64,000 bases of DNA from Riptortus pedestris (taxonomy: Eukaryota; Arthropoda; Insecta; Hemiptera; Alydidae): NCBI GenBank assembly GCA_019009955.1, contig CM032232.1, forward strand, positions 137,157,001 to 137,221,000, given 5' to 3'. The position numbers and the translations under genes are program-made. Below, in pieces: positions 53,990 to 64,000 of the stretch (positions within the stretch are counted from its first letter, which is position 1; every line of letters starts with the position of its first letter). The notes beneath the pieces are model-generated. The model had not been told where the DNA came from. It was given only the letters and a program-made list of their open reading frames with translations, and searched no databases.

Positions 53990-54627
53990 TTGAACGGACC
54001 TCATTTTCGTCATCTCCTGGGTAGGATCGATGGACATTTAAAGAAATTTTTCGAAACTCGCGTCATGAGTACGACCTCCCTTAAGGGAAATCTGCTAATA
54101 AATGTACTATAAATATTGTTATATACATTAATTCTCTATCTTGAATACTAACAAAGACATTTGCATTTTTCAGTTTTCAGCCTTCAGGAAACTCCCACTT
54201 CTGCTCATGTCACATTAACAATATGCTGTTATATAATAAACGACTTTATTCGTAGCTTAAATATCAATTATTGTTTTCAACAGACCTTTATTGTACCACA
54301 TACAAATTCTAATTCATTATATATTACAGTTCTAGATAGAGTAAACAGTTTTCAATGAAATTAATAAATAATATTCAGGTACTTCAGTAATTGTTTGTCC
54401 TTCCAGTGAAGAATATTTTTATCTGTTGAACGGTGAGAGGTTGGATCACCTGTTTGTTTACAATTCAGACGCTTTCCGTTGGGAGGCTATCAAAATCGAC
54501 TGAAGATTTTTTATTACCTTTTGTATTTATTTACGTAATATTCACGGTGGTGTAAAGTGTTACCAGTATGTTGATTTACCAATTGTCAAACTTTTTGTTG
54601 GAAATGCTCCTGCTTGAAGGACTTTAT
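53396..54627 (+). mobile_element. TTAGCAG-family element, long type, split by an inverted copy
   Basis: Left remnant GTTTACGTCGGATCGAAATA (from 53405) is body sequence; it resumes at 54099 (TAAATGTACTATAAATATTG) and continues through the long module to a decayed end (CTGCTTGAAGGACTT). The intervening 53452-54098 is a complete minus-sense copy. Confidence 0.8.
53452..54098 (-). mobile_element. TTAGCAG-family element, nested, inverted
   Basis: AAGTCCGTCACGCAGGGGTT to CTTAAGGGAAATCTGCTAA, module with CCAGAGCTCTCTTCGG, (TA)n at about 53934-53982. About 15 bp of the terminal block (AATAGCTGATTT) are deleted. Joining the flanks at AAA^TAAATG restores the older copy without duplication. Confidence 0.9.
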
Positions 54628-54753
54628 ATATAGTTTAGAACGGACTTGAGTTTCGTTGTCTCTTAGGTAGTATCGATTGGCAATTGAAGACATTTATCGA
54701 TAATCGCGTCACGAGTTCAACAGCTGATTTCCCTTGAGGTCGACCTGCTAAAA
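54628..54753 (-). mobile_element. TTAGCAG-family terminal fragment
   Basis: GTTTAGAACGGACTTGAGTT through CAGCTGATTTCCCTTGAGGT to CTGCTAA. Terminal block only. Confidence 0.65.
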
Positions 54754-55263
54754 CGTCAAGATGCCTGAAGCCGTTGTCCAATCATGTCGCCGACTGACCA
54801 TAGCAGCTGGTCGAGTAGTGACTGGGTTCCCGAGGGCATCCTGAGATGAATATTGGATGGAGACGGGTGAGACAGGGTCCATTGCCGACGGAGGATGAGT
54901 GGGAAGTGGCGGCTCCCGCCATCTGGTGAATGTTTGATGAACCCTCTCCGAGGGGTTGTCTCTAGGGGGTTGCTCCCCCCAAATGCATCCTTACTTCTTG
55001 TTTCGTAGGGGAAGGAGAAAGGGAAAAAAAGCTACAATGGGCCTTCTTCCCATCCCGTCGCTTTTTTTTTCTCTCTTTTTTCATAAATAATATATCAGTA
55101 GTTGGGCTTTCCGGAATGGTGCTGCGTGATGTGGGTGTCTCCATAACAAACAGACCGACAAGGCACAGCTGTTTAGCAAAAGTCCAGACTGCGTAGAATA
55201 AGCAGATTCCCCAAGAATTGGTATAACACCCGTGATCTTATATCACCTCATTTCTATTTATAT
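54754..55263. other. Unassigned spacer, locally higher G+C
   Basis: 54790-55000 is richer in G+C than anything else in the window apart from the transposase gene. I recognise no gene. A TTAGCAG-like end remnant is at 55182-55215 (GTCCAGACTGCGTAGAATAA). Confidence 0.35.
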
Positions 55264-55846
55264 GGGGTTCAGGTTGGCCAAGAGAGTTAAAGCGTTGACC
55301 TTAATCTGACATGGTAAACCTAGAGTGGTGAGTTCGATTTCCGCCTGGGCAGAGGAATTTATTTAGTGACGAAATTCATTAAATAAAATCCAAAGTCCCA
55401 CCCTGGCTAGAAAAGTCCGTCACGCAGGGGCTGCGAAAACTAAGCAGATGTCCCACGTGAAGTTTTACAATAGAGAAATTTCACGAGAGCCGAGCAGTCA
55501 AGGAAACGGCTGAACTAGCTTTTGGCGGGAAAGTCACTCTCGTCCGTTAGCAACTCAGATTTAATAAAAATGCAAATATCTCGTTTAATATTCAAGATAG
55601 AGAATAAATGTATATAACAATATTTATAGTAAATGTAATTTTCAATGACATTGATTCAGTACAATTCTTCGATCCGACGTATAGTAACGGAGTTATATCG
55701 AATTTTCGTAAATCTTTTCCTCTAAACCCCCCTCCCAATGGTCCGATTTCAGGTTTAACGAACTTGATCTTTCTTTTTACATAAAACGACTAAATATCGA
55801 GTTTGGTAACGATCAAACAAAAATTGCGACCGCTACAGCGGCAACA

Positions 55847-55915
<69 letters not shown>

Positions 55916-56100
55916 TTTTGAACGGACCTCATTTTCGTCATTTACTAGGTAGGATCGATGGACATTTGAAGAAAAATTTCGAAAATTCCGTCATGAGTAC
56001 AACGTCAATAGCTGATTTCCGATAAGGGAAATCTGCTAAAAGGGTGGTCTGCTAAGTTGCAAAAAGTGGACGTAAATTAATAATTTTAATTCTATTTATA
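55264..56100 (+). repeat. tRNA-derived SINE split by a TTAGCAG copy
   Basis: Head (GGGGTTCAGGTTGGCCAAGA) and body run to CCACCCTGGCTAGAA at 55412; the SINE resumes at 56040 with AAGGGTGGTCTGCTAAG and tail GTGGACGTAAATTAA. Joining the parts gives GGCTAGAAAAGGGTGG, exactly as in the intact copy at 45855-46069. Confidence 0.9.
55413..56039 (-). mobile_element. TTAGCAG-family element, short type, inside a SINE
   Basis: AAGTCCGTCACGCAGGGGC to GATAAGGGAAATCTGCTAA, 627 bp, with TTTTGGCGGGAAAGTCACTC module and (TA)n at about 55850-55911. Its boundaries are fixed to the base by the interrupted SINE. Confidence 0.95.
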
Positions 56101-56129
56101 TGTAAAAAACCACTAACAAGTATGAACGA

Positions 56130-56330
56130 ATAGCTCGCTCAATACGAGAGTTTTCAAAAAATGCATAGAGCAACAATTTGAGGCAATAAATATTTTAACA
56201 TGATTAGTTCTTATACATTTTATGATCCAACTCATTAAAACGAACGTATTTAGAATTTTCGAATCCCCTACCCCTAATCCCACAGTATTTCAGGTCCGAT
56301 TTCTGCCCGTAACAAAAATGACGGTTATGC
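56130..56330 (-). mobile_element. TTAGCAG-family body fragment, strongly diverged
   Basis: GATCCAACTCATTAAAACGA, TAGAATTTTCGAATCCCCTA and CAGGTCCGATTTCTGCCCGT correspond to the body in minus sense. Ends missing. Confidence 0.5.
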
Positions 56331-56477
56331 AATTTCCTGTTATTTTCCTTTTAATTATTTTGTATGCTTCTGCAAAATATTGACGTAAATCAGCTGATAT
56401 AAGAATCAGCTGTTATTTTGGAAGACATCTTGAATTCCCTCTTTCCAATCTCGTGACATATGAATCCCGAGTAGAGA

Positions 56478-57075
56478 ATAGTTATTTATTGTACAAGTGA
56501 CGAAAGTAGATCATTTTACAACTCGAGTGAAACGTTTACCCACACGAGCGAAGCGAGTGTGGTAATTTCACGAGAGTTGTAAATTCTACTTTCGTCACGA
56601 GTGTAATATTAATTTTTTTCTGTAATCGTGTAATACATGATCAAATCTAACCAGAATATGAACAAAATTAGGATGTTGTGAAGATTATGGTATGTTGTTG
56701 GTAGGTTATAAGCATGGTTGTGAAAGGTTATAAGCATAGTTATAAAACAACTAGTGATGGTAGTGAAGTAGTGCAGTTATAAACAAGTGCAGGTTATAAA
56801 CAAGGAAGGTAATTATTATTATATTTAAATTTTAAAATATATTGATTATTTCCACCAATAATTCATTCACATTTCAATTTATTTTGTTAAAATAAATTCT
56901 TACAATGTTAAGAAACATTTAAAAGCATTTAATTTCCAACTTCAAATTATTTTTTAATTTATACTTATTACTAATTAAGAAGGCAATTCACTTTATTCAC
57001 TCTATTGCCAAATGTTTCACTGTCTTCACTCATTTCAGTTTAGTAATGTTACCATTATTCAACGATTACAGAAAA
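56478..57075 (+). mobile_element. Hairpin-plus-inverted-repeat element, copy 2
   Basis: Nearly identical to the reverse complement of 19312-19913. A 99-bp hairpin at 56499-56597 (GACGAAAGTAGA..TCTACTTTCGTC, centre CACACGAGCGAAGCGAGTGT) is followed by a segment from 56619 bounded by TTTTTCTGTAATCGT and ACGATTACAGAAAAA. No target duplication was seen at the outer limits. Confidence 0.8.
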
Positions 57076-57369
57076 AGTCTTGTATAATCAATCCTGTTTC
57101 GTAACTGGCTTTTGGCTCCGCCAACAAGGTGAGCCAAGTTTAAAAGCATGTAGGAAAAGCAGGCAAACTAGTGAGGAGGTATTTAGCCCTGTGTAATAGG
57201 ATGCTAAGGGTAGTTGTGCAAACTGTGAGTGTATAAGGGATGGGCGGGCAGACCACAGAGGCAAGAAACCATATTGCAGGGAGGTAGCAGTTTGCTGGAT
57301 GTGGTCAGCTGTTGTGGTCAGGCTGCCTTTCAACCAAGAGGATTAACCCGCAGTACCTTTCCCAGGGTC
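57076..57369. other. Unassigned spacer
   Basis: A minus-strand 81-codon frame (57088-57333) has no recognised domain. The sequence is less A+T-rich and may be unique. Confidence 0.3.
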
Positions 57370-57560
57370 TAATTCATTAGCCAATGATTTTAAGTGCTCC
57401 ATAACTCCCATATTTGAGATTTGAGGTATTTTTGAGAAATACCTAATGCAGAGCTATAATTCATATTTCAATAAATACACCGGTTGTATAATCCGACTAA
57501 GTTATACAGGGCGTTTCTGGATTAGGTGTCCTGCCTTAAAATATGATAGATCTCAAAACA
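57370..57560 (+). repeat. Direct repeat, copy 1
   Basis: AATGATTTTAAGTGCTCCAT to ATAGATCTCAAAACAAG is repeated at 58888-59070 with a small internal deletion and point changes. It includes CAGGGCGTTTCTGGATTAGG, which looks like a transposon end. Each copy has a TTAGCAG copy beginning shortly downstream. Confidence 0.75.
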
Positions 57561-57663
57561 AGCGAAACAAATCTGATGATGTAGGAACCACAAGACTTAT
57601 TTGAAGAAGAATGTCAAGCTGCTCAAACTACATTGGAAGACAATGGAATTCCCAAAAAACATA
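57561..57663. other. Unassigned short spacer
   Basis: Nothing recognised. Confidence 0.3.
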
Positions 57664-57930
57664 AAAGTCCGTCACGCAGGGGCTGCCTAAACTAAGCAGA
57701 TTTACAATAGAGATATCTCCATACGAGAGCCAAACAGATACGGCAAAGGGCCGAACTAGCTTAGTAAATTTAATTTGCAATAAGATTGGTTCTATACACA
57801 TTTTTGATCCGACGTATGGTAACGGAGATATTTCGAATTTTCGAAAATCCCTCCTCTAAAACCCCCCCTCCCACTGGTCCGATTTCAACCATTAACGAAA
57901 TTGATTTGTCATTTTGCATAAAACCAGTCT
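57664..57930 (-). mobile_element. TTAGCAG-family 3' half
   Basis: AAGTCCGTCACGCAGGGGC to GATTTCAACCATTAACG and ATTTTGCATAAAACCAGTC. It ends before the dyad and TA tract. Confidence 0.8.
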
Positions 57931-58208
57931 GCCAGTTTTAGCAGATTTTCCTTAAGGGAAATCAGCTATTGAGGTCGTACTCATGACGCGATTTTCAAAA
58001 ACTTTCTTCAAATGTCCATCGATCCTACCCAGGAGATGACAAAAATGAGGTCCGTTCAAAATTATATATATATATAATTTTGAACGGACCTTATTTCCGT
58101 CGTCTCCTGGGTAGGATCGATGGAAATTTGAAGAAAGTTTTTGAAAATCGCGTCATGAGTACGACCTCAATAGCTGAATTCCCTTAAGGAAAATCTTCTA
58201 AAACTGGC
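57931..58208. repeat. 278-bp near-perfect palindrome of two TTAGCAG 5' halves
   Basis: A plus-sense 5' terminal block (from TTAGCAG at 57938) runs into a short TA tract (58062-58075) and then straight into the inverse of itself, ending TTCTAAAACTGGC. The symmetry includes five bases outside the element on each side (GCCAG / CTGGC). A few mismatches are visible between the arms. Confidence 0.9.
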
Positions 58209-58400
58209 ATTGCAAGACTCATCCCAAGCAATTGATAAAATTATTCTCTGCCTAAAGCAGCTGTCACATTATAATAAAATTTATTAGTCAACAATTAGAT
58301 AAATAGTTTATAAGATGTGTACACATTCAATAGTGAAAATAGTTTTGATAGGTGGATAATAATAATGGGTAATTTGAAACAAATTGAAAAAATATTGTAT
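58209..58400. other. Unassigned spacer
   Basis: Nothing recognised. Confidence 0.3.
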
Positions 58401-58532
<132 letters not shown>

Positions 58533-58887
58533 GGATATGAATATGTATATAAATGTACTCGTATGTATATAGTAAGATTACTCAAGTAGAAAAAAAAATG
58601 CAGTAAGTGTATATGACTGTGTGCTTTAAATTGATTTCAATTACTTGCAAAAAAAAAAAAAAAGGAGAAAATATGTTTATGTAATATAATATATAATGAA
58701 AAAATTTTATATACTATTATTATATAAGTAAGTATATTGCCAGTATTAAATATGTGTCCAATAGTTATTAATTATTGACCAAATATAAAGGCAGTTAAAA
58801 ATATTAAGCCAGTAGTAAGAAGTGTAAATAGGTACAACTTAAGTCGGGTTACTAGTACACATTTTTAAGTAAACATGAATAAATAAA
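58533..58887. other. Unassigned A+T-rich spacer
   Basis: A run of A at 58650-58663; otherwise no landmark. Confidence 0.3.
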
Positions 58888-59070
58888 AATTCATTGGCCA
58901 ATGATTTTAAATGCTCCAAAACTCCCATATTTGAGATTTGAGAAATACCTAATATAGAGCTATGATTCATATTTCAATAAATAAACTAATTGTATAAACC
59001 GATTAAGTTATGCAGGGCGTTTCTGGATTAGGTATCCTCTCTTAAAATATGATGGATCTCAAAACAAGGG
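58888..59070 (+). repeat. Direct repeat, copy 2
   Basis: Second copy of the repeat at 57370-57560 (see there). It ends at CTCAAAACAAGGGGAA, directly before a TTAGCAG copy. Confidence 0.75.
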
Positions 59071-59887
59071 GAAAAGTCCGTCACGCGGGGGCTGCGTAAA
59101 CGAAGCAAACTTCCTTCTGGAAGGTTTACAATAGAGACATCTGCATACAGGTAACACTTAATACGATCGCGAATAAATACAAACGGTAATGAGAAATCTT
59201 TCGATTAATTTTAATAAGCTCCCAACGGAAAGGGCTTCTGAATTGTAAACAAATGAGCTGAAAAGTAGATAGAAATATTCTTGACCGGAAAGAAAAAGAA
59301 TTACTGTGATATATGTCCGAACATAACATATTAACTTTATTGCTAACTATTTACTATATCTAGTATTGTAATTTATAATGAATCAGAATAATTGTTATTG
59401 CAATTAGTTAAATGTTAGTAGTCCAAGAACTAAAGATGTTGGGGGGTATCAACAGAACGTATTTGCATATATCTCACAAAGTAGAAGCTTACACTAGTCT
59501 CTAAACCAATTTCGCGAGAGCCGAACAGTTACGGAAACGACAGACCTTACTTTCGGCACAGTCTCACGAACAGAACCGACAATAGCCGATCTCATCTCAT
59601 CCGTTATCCGCACATACTTAATGAAAATGCAAATATCTCGGTTAATATTCAACATCGATTATATACAAGTTTTTGATCCGTATTTCGAGTTTTTGAGTTT
59701 GATTTCGAATTTTCGAAAATCCCCCCTCTTAACCCCCCTCTCACTGGTCCCATTTAAGCCATAAACGAACTTGATCTTGCTTTTCGCATAAAACGAGTTA
59801 ATATCGAGTTAGGTAACGATCAGACACAAATTACTACCGCTAGAGCGTTAACAGACAAATATATGTATGTATGTGTATATAACTATA

Positions 59888-60965
59888 TCTATATATATAT
59901 AAAATTGTAACCTCTGTCTGTACATTGATTTTTTTCTCGAAATTTCACGATAACTTTTCGTTTCACATGTCATAGACACCATATCTGCATTTTGTTTATT
60001 TTGTGTATGTTTGTTTGTTACCTTTTCACTCATAAACGGCTGAACCGAATTTTATGAAACTTGGTATGTATATTACTACTAACCCAACTTAGACATTAGG
60101 CTATATTAATTTTCTCTGAGGCGAACAGGAGTGGGGGTTATAAGGGAAGCCTGAAATTAAAAATAGCGATATTGGTTTTTCGGCAAATATGCAAATAACA
60201 AAAGTGGTTTATTTTGTTATTTAGAGTAACTTTTGTTATATACACTTTTGTCGTATACCGAAGTTTAAATGCGTTATACGCTAAAAATTATAGCGGGAGT
60301 CAACAATATTATTTGCCAAAAAAGACTCAACCAAACTAAATAAAACTCGGTATGCGCATTAGCACTAACGTCTTCATTGTTATAAGCCATACCAACATTT
60401 CTAGGGACGGGCAGGACTGGGGGTTATAAGGGAGGCCTGAAATTAAAAATAGTGATATTTCGTTTCCTATTGGTTTTTCCGCAAATATAAACATAACAAA
60501 AGTTGTTTATTTTGTTATTTGGAATAACTTTTGTTATATACACTTTTGTCGTATACCTAAGTATAAATGAGTTTTACGTTAAAACTTTAGCGGGAGCCAA
60601 CAATTTTATTGGGCACTAACAAACTTAACAAAGCTCGGTATGTCAATTAGCATTAATTCTTCCATGATTATAAGTTATATTAAAATTTTTAGGTTCGAAC
60701 GGGAGGGGGGTTATAAGGAAGGCCTGAAATAAAAATTCACCTTATTTACATGTATAAGAGACGGGAAATATAAAAATATCGAAGACAGTGAAGACTTATC
60801 GAACAAATATTCTATTATTAGCAAATCCACGGCAACGACGGGTATCAATCCTAAACACTGGGACGGATAAATGTCAAAATATTGTGCAATGTAAAGCTTG
60901 CTAAAAAGTACCATCACCATTCAGCCTCAAATGAATTCCCGGGCGAAGCCGGGTATCTGAGCTAG
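59888..60965 (+). mobile_element. CTAG-type non-autonomous Helitron, complete
   Basis: Starts A^TCTATATATATATAAAATT and ends GGGTATCTGAGCTAG^T. Hairpin CCCGG-GCGAAG-CCGGG precedes the end by about 10 bp. No target duplication. The 1078-bp interior has internal direct repeats of a ~290-bp phrase (GGGACGGGCAGG..TTATAAGGGAGGCCTGAAAT; AACATAACAAAAGTTGTTTA) but no recognisable coding sequence, so it would depend on RepHel from elsewhere. Confidence 0.9.
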
Positions 60966-62229
60966 TATATATATAAAATTGTAACCTCTGTCTGTACATT
61001 GATTTTTTTCTCGAAATTTCACGATAACTTTTCGTTTCACATGTCCTAGACACCATAAATGCATTTTGTTTCTTTCGTGTCTGTTTATTTGTTTGTTACC
61101 TTTTCACGCATAAACGGCTGGACCGAATTTTATGAAACTTGGTATGTATATTACTACTAACCCAACTTAGACTTTAGACTATGTTAATATTCTCTGAGAC
61201 GAACAGGAGTGGGATTATGAGGGATCTCTGAAATTAAAAATAACGATATTTCGTTTCCTATTGCATTTTCGGCAATTATGTACATAACAAAAGTTGTTTA
61301 TTTTGTTATTTAGAGTAACTTTTGTTATACACACTTTTGTCGTATACCTAAGTATAAATGAGTTATACGTTAAAAACAACTCTGGAAGTCAACAATGTTA
61401 TTTGGCACAAAAAACTCAACCTAACTAAACCAAACTCGGTATGTGAATTAGTACTAACGCCTTAATTATAATTAGCCATACCAACAGTTCTAGGGACGGG
61501 CAGGAGTAGGGGTTATAAGGGAGGCCTGAAATTAAAAATAGCGATATTTCGTTCCCTATTGGGGTTTCGGCAAATATGCACATAACAAAAGTTGTTTATT
61601 TTGTTATTTAAAGAAACTTTTGTCATATACACTATCGTTATATACCGAAGTATAAAGGCGTTATATGCTAAAAATGATAGCGGGAGTCAATTTTATTTGG
61701 CACAAAAGACTCAACCGAACTAAATAAAACACTCGGTATGTGTATGAGCACTAACGCTTTCCTTAAAATAAGCCATACTAACATTTCTAGGGACGGGCAG
61801 GAGTAGGGGTTATAAGGGAGGCCTGAAATTAAAAATAGTGACATTTCGTTTCGTAATGGGGTTTCGGTAAATATGCACATAACTAAAGTTGTTTATTTTG
61901 TTATTTAGAGAAATTCGCTCAACAATTCTTTGGAACTGCCAGATACCTCACCGGGAAAAATTAATTCAAATGTATGTTAATATTTTGTGCTTAATAATTC
62001 AAATCTATGCATAATGCACAGGAAACGGGAAATATGACAATGTGGACAGTGAAGTCTTAAATAAAAAAATAATTTTATTATTAACAAATCCACAGAAACG
62101 GTATTTACACTAAACACTGGAACGGGTAAATGTCAAAATATTGTGCAAAGTAAAGCCTTACCAAAAAAATACGATCACCATTCAGCCTCAAATGAATTCT
62201 CGAGCGAAGCCGGGTATCTGACTGAGCTA

Positions 62230-62230
<1 letters not shown>
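60966..62230 (+). mobile_element. CTAG-type non-autonomous Helitron, second unit of a dimer
   Basis: Follows the first directly: CTAG^TATATATATAAAATTGTAA. It ends GGGTATCTGACTGAGCTAG^T at 62230. One more internal phrase than the first unit makes it 1265 bp. Head-to-tail joining without spacer is a known product of rolling-circle transposition. Confidence 0.88.
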
Positions 62231-62265
<35 letters not shown>

Positions 62266-62392
62266 GAACAGACCTCATTTTCGTCATCTCCTGGGTAGGA
62301 TTGATGGACATTTGAAGAAAGTTTTAGAGAATCCCGTTAAGAGTACAGCCTCAATAGCTGGTTTCCCTTAAGGTCTTTTATGTCATATTAAA

Positions 62393-62999
62393 ACGTCCGT
62401 CACGCAGGAGCTACGTTTACTAAGCAGATTTCCCACGTTTTTGCATTTATCTCAAAAATTAAAAGTTCAATGAGAACAATATTTCGTATTTAAGATTCAA
62501 ATTAAGTGTTTCATAGCATAATAGAATATTGTTAATATGAGATGAGTAGGAGTGGGACTTTACTGAAGACCGAAAACTAAATAAAGGCAAATATCTCAGT
62601 GAATAATCAAGACAGTAAAAAAATGTACATAACAACATTTATAGAACATAAAATTTGCAAGACGAATGGTTCTATACACTTTTTCGATCCGACGCATAAT
62701 AACGGTGATATTAAGAAGGTTCGAAATTCTCCCCCTCCCCCTGGTCCGATTTCAGCCGTTAACGAGCATCATCTGTCTTTTTGTATAAAACGATTATATA
62801 TCAAGTTTGGTAATGATAAGACAAAAATTGCGACCGGTACAGCGGTAACAGACAAATATATAGATAGATAGATATATACTGTTTTGAACAGACCTCATTT
62901 TTCCTCCTGTAGGATCGATGGACTTTTGAAGACAAATTTCGAAAATCACGCAGAGGATTTAACCACAATTGCTGATTAACCTTACGGAAAATCTGTTAA
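62393..62999 (-). mobile_element. TTAGCAG-family element, long type, decayed
   Basis: GTCCGTCACGCAGGAGC start with a disrupted hairpin, AGCAGATTTCCCACG, shortened long module, body, dyad (ACCGGTACAGCGGT), short TAGA/TA tract at 62856-62878, and end CTTACGGAAAATCTGTTAA. It encodes one of the 80-90-residue frames shared between copies (62599-62871). Confidence 0.85.
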
Positions 63000-63440
63000 T
63001 ATCTCTAACTGTCACTTGAAAAAAAAACACTATAGGAGAATATAATACATTCAATTACTAGAAAATTTATGTTTGTAGAACGAGTAAAACGTAGTTTCCT
63101 GTCGGCAAAACAGATTATTTCTTTGAAGGGCTAATTGGTGACAGAAGGTCTCTAGAGAAAGCTATTAAGCGATGTAACCTACGGAGGAATACGTATATAT
63201 ATAAAGGGAGAACCACTAATGAATTCCATAAAGGGGGCAAAACGATAGAAAAATAAAGGCTTTCATTCATAAAGAGAGCTTGACTGCCATACATAAAGGA
63301 GCTCCTTAAAACTTTTTAATGGCAATTCTCTCTGCTCGAGTTGGAAGAGGTTTTTAGAAAAAAAAAACATTGAAAATAATAGGCATCAAAACGTTTAAAG
63401 AATCGTAATCGGTGGAATATAGTAAATTATATTGAAAAAA
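63000..63440. other. Unassigned spacer
   Basis: Nothing recognised in about 440 bp. Confidence 0.3.
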
Positions 63441-63442
63441 AA

Positions 63443-63515
63443 ATTCCTCAAGCGAGAGCAGCGTAAACAAAGCAGATTTCCCATTTGCTGGTATGACACA
63501 CTTGTAATCACATCG
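63443..63515 (-). mobile_element. TTAGCAG-family solitary end
   Basis: GCAGCGTAAACAAAGCAGAT then TTCCCATTTGCTGGTATGAC; similar to the solitary ends at 14081 and 55182 and not followed by a known module. Confidence 0.5.
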
Positions 63516-63518
63516 TTT

Positions 63519-63634
63519 TTAGCAGATTTCCCTTAAGGGAAACCAGGTATTGAGGTTGTACTCATGACGGAATTTTTCTTCAAATGTCCATCGATCCTAC
63601 CTAGTAGATGATTAAAATGAGGTCCGTTCAAAAA

Positions 63635-63686
<52 letters not shown>

Positions 63687-64000
63687 CTGTTACCGCTCTA
63701 GCGATCGCAATTTTTGTTTAATCGTTACCAAAATCGATATTTAGTCTTTTTATGTAAAAAGAAAAATCAAGTTCGTTCACGGCCGACCGCGTGGGCGGGG
63801 GGGGGCTTAGAGGGGAGGATTTTCGAAAATTCGAAATATCTCCGTTACTATACGTCGGATTGAAAAATTGTACAGAATCAATCTTATTGCAAATTAAATT
63901 TACTATAAATATTGTTATATACATTTATCCTCTATCTTGAATATTAACAGAGATATTTGCATTTTTATTAAATCTGGGCAACTAACGGACGACTTTCACG
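63519..64000 (+). mobile_element. TTAGCAG-family element, cut by the window edge
   Basis: TTAGCAGATTTCCCTTAAGGG start, (TA)n at about 63637-63681, dyad with one change (CTCTAGCGATCGC), G-rich block, GATATTTGCATTT and the beginning of the short module (TAACGGACGACTTTC). The 3' end lies outside the window. Confidence 0.9.

Larger units (their letters stand above)
59074..62375 (-). mobile_element. TTAGCAG-family element, long type, split by a Helitron dimer
   Basis: 59074-59887: AAGTCCGTCACGCGGGG end, long module, C-rich block, AGAGCGTTAACAGACAAATA and the start of the TA tract. 62231-62375: rest of the TA tract, TTTTGAACAGACCTCATTTT block and a decayed terminal palindrome (TTTCCCTTAAGGTC). Two CTAG-type Helitrons fill the tract. 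Confidence 0.85.

Overview
This window looks like intergenic, repeat-saturated DNA from an animal nuclear genome, most likely an insect. The reasons are strong A+T richness, many (TA)n tracts, tRNA-derived SINEs, 5'-truncated LINEs with target-site duplications, spliceosomal-type introns inside a Helitron gene, and a DUF4817-type mariner transposase of a kind common in arthropods. I found no host protein-coding gene. Every coding stretch I can identify is a transposon gene or a fragment of one, and all carry stops, frameshifts or deletions.

The dominant component is one interspersed family, here called the TTAGCAG family, with more than 35 full or partial copies on both strands. In its forward sense a copy reads TTAGCAG, a perfect 20-bp palindrome (GATTTCCCTTAAGGGAAATC), a conserved block, a central (TA)n tract, a short dyad (ACCGCT..AGCGGT), a G-rich block, a variable 3' module, then GGGAAATCTGCT (inverse of the start), a hairpin (ACGCAGCCCCTGCGT) and GACGGACTT. 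One copy interrupts a SINE (55413-56039), and removing the element restores the SINE with no target duplication, so insertion is between two T's. Asymmetric hairpin ends, subterminal inverted repeats, a central microsatellite and T^T insertion are what is described for Helentron-associated non-autonomous elements (HINEs). That classification is inference.

Layout: 1-660, weak SINE; 660-2690, degenerate ~500-bp tandem repeat; 2690-4600, LINE tails; 4600-9650, TTAGCAG copies and fragments of a second Helitron family ending in CTAG; 10372-13676, a TTAGCAG copy carrying a nearly intact 2.0-kb mariner in its (TA)n tract; 14081-18660, more copies and a Tc1/mariner deletion derivative with a helix-turn-helix remnant; 18999-21686, a copy split by a LINE block with a 12-bp target duplication; 22388-23396, a piggyBac-like element with TTAA flanks; 23515-23735, a LINE C-terminus; 24080-26600, degenerate tandem repeats; 26815-36240, nested copies and LINE remains; 36365-39377, one copy hosting a piggyBac-like element, a LINE and another copy; 40919-45064, a structurally complete 4.1-kb Helitron whose protein has lost its Rep nuclease region; 45493-48365, LINE, SINE, MITE and Ty3/gypsy integrase remains; 48562-56039, copies, SINEs and a 343-bp tandem repeat; 56478-59070, hairpin elements and a 278-bp palindrome; 59074-62375, a copy whose (TA)n tract holds a head-to-tail Helitron dimer; 62393-64000, more copies.

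The genes do not form a pathway. The nesting gives a relative chronology: TTAGCAG copies repeatedly served as targets for mariner, piggyBac-like, Helitron, LINE and other TTAGCAG insertions, often in the (TA)n tract. The most notable features are the family itself with its two in-window empty sites, the (TA)n tract as a shared landing site, and the Rep-deleted Helitron with intact ends.
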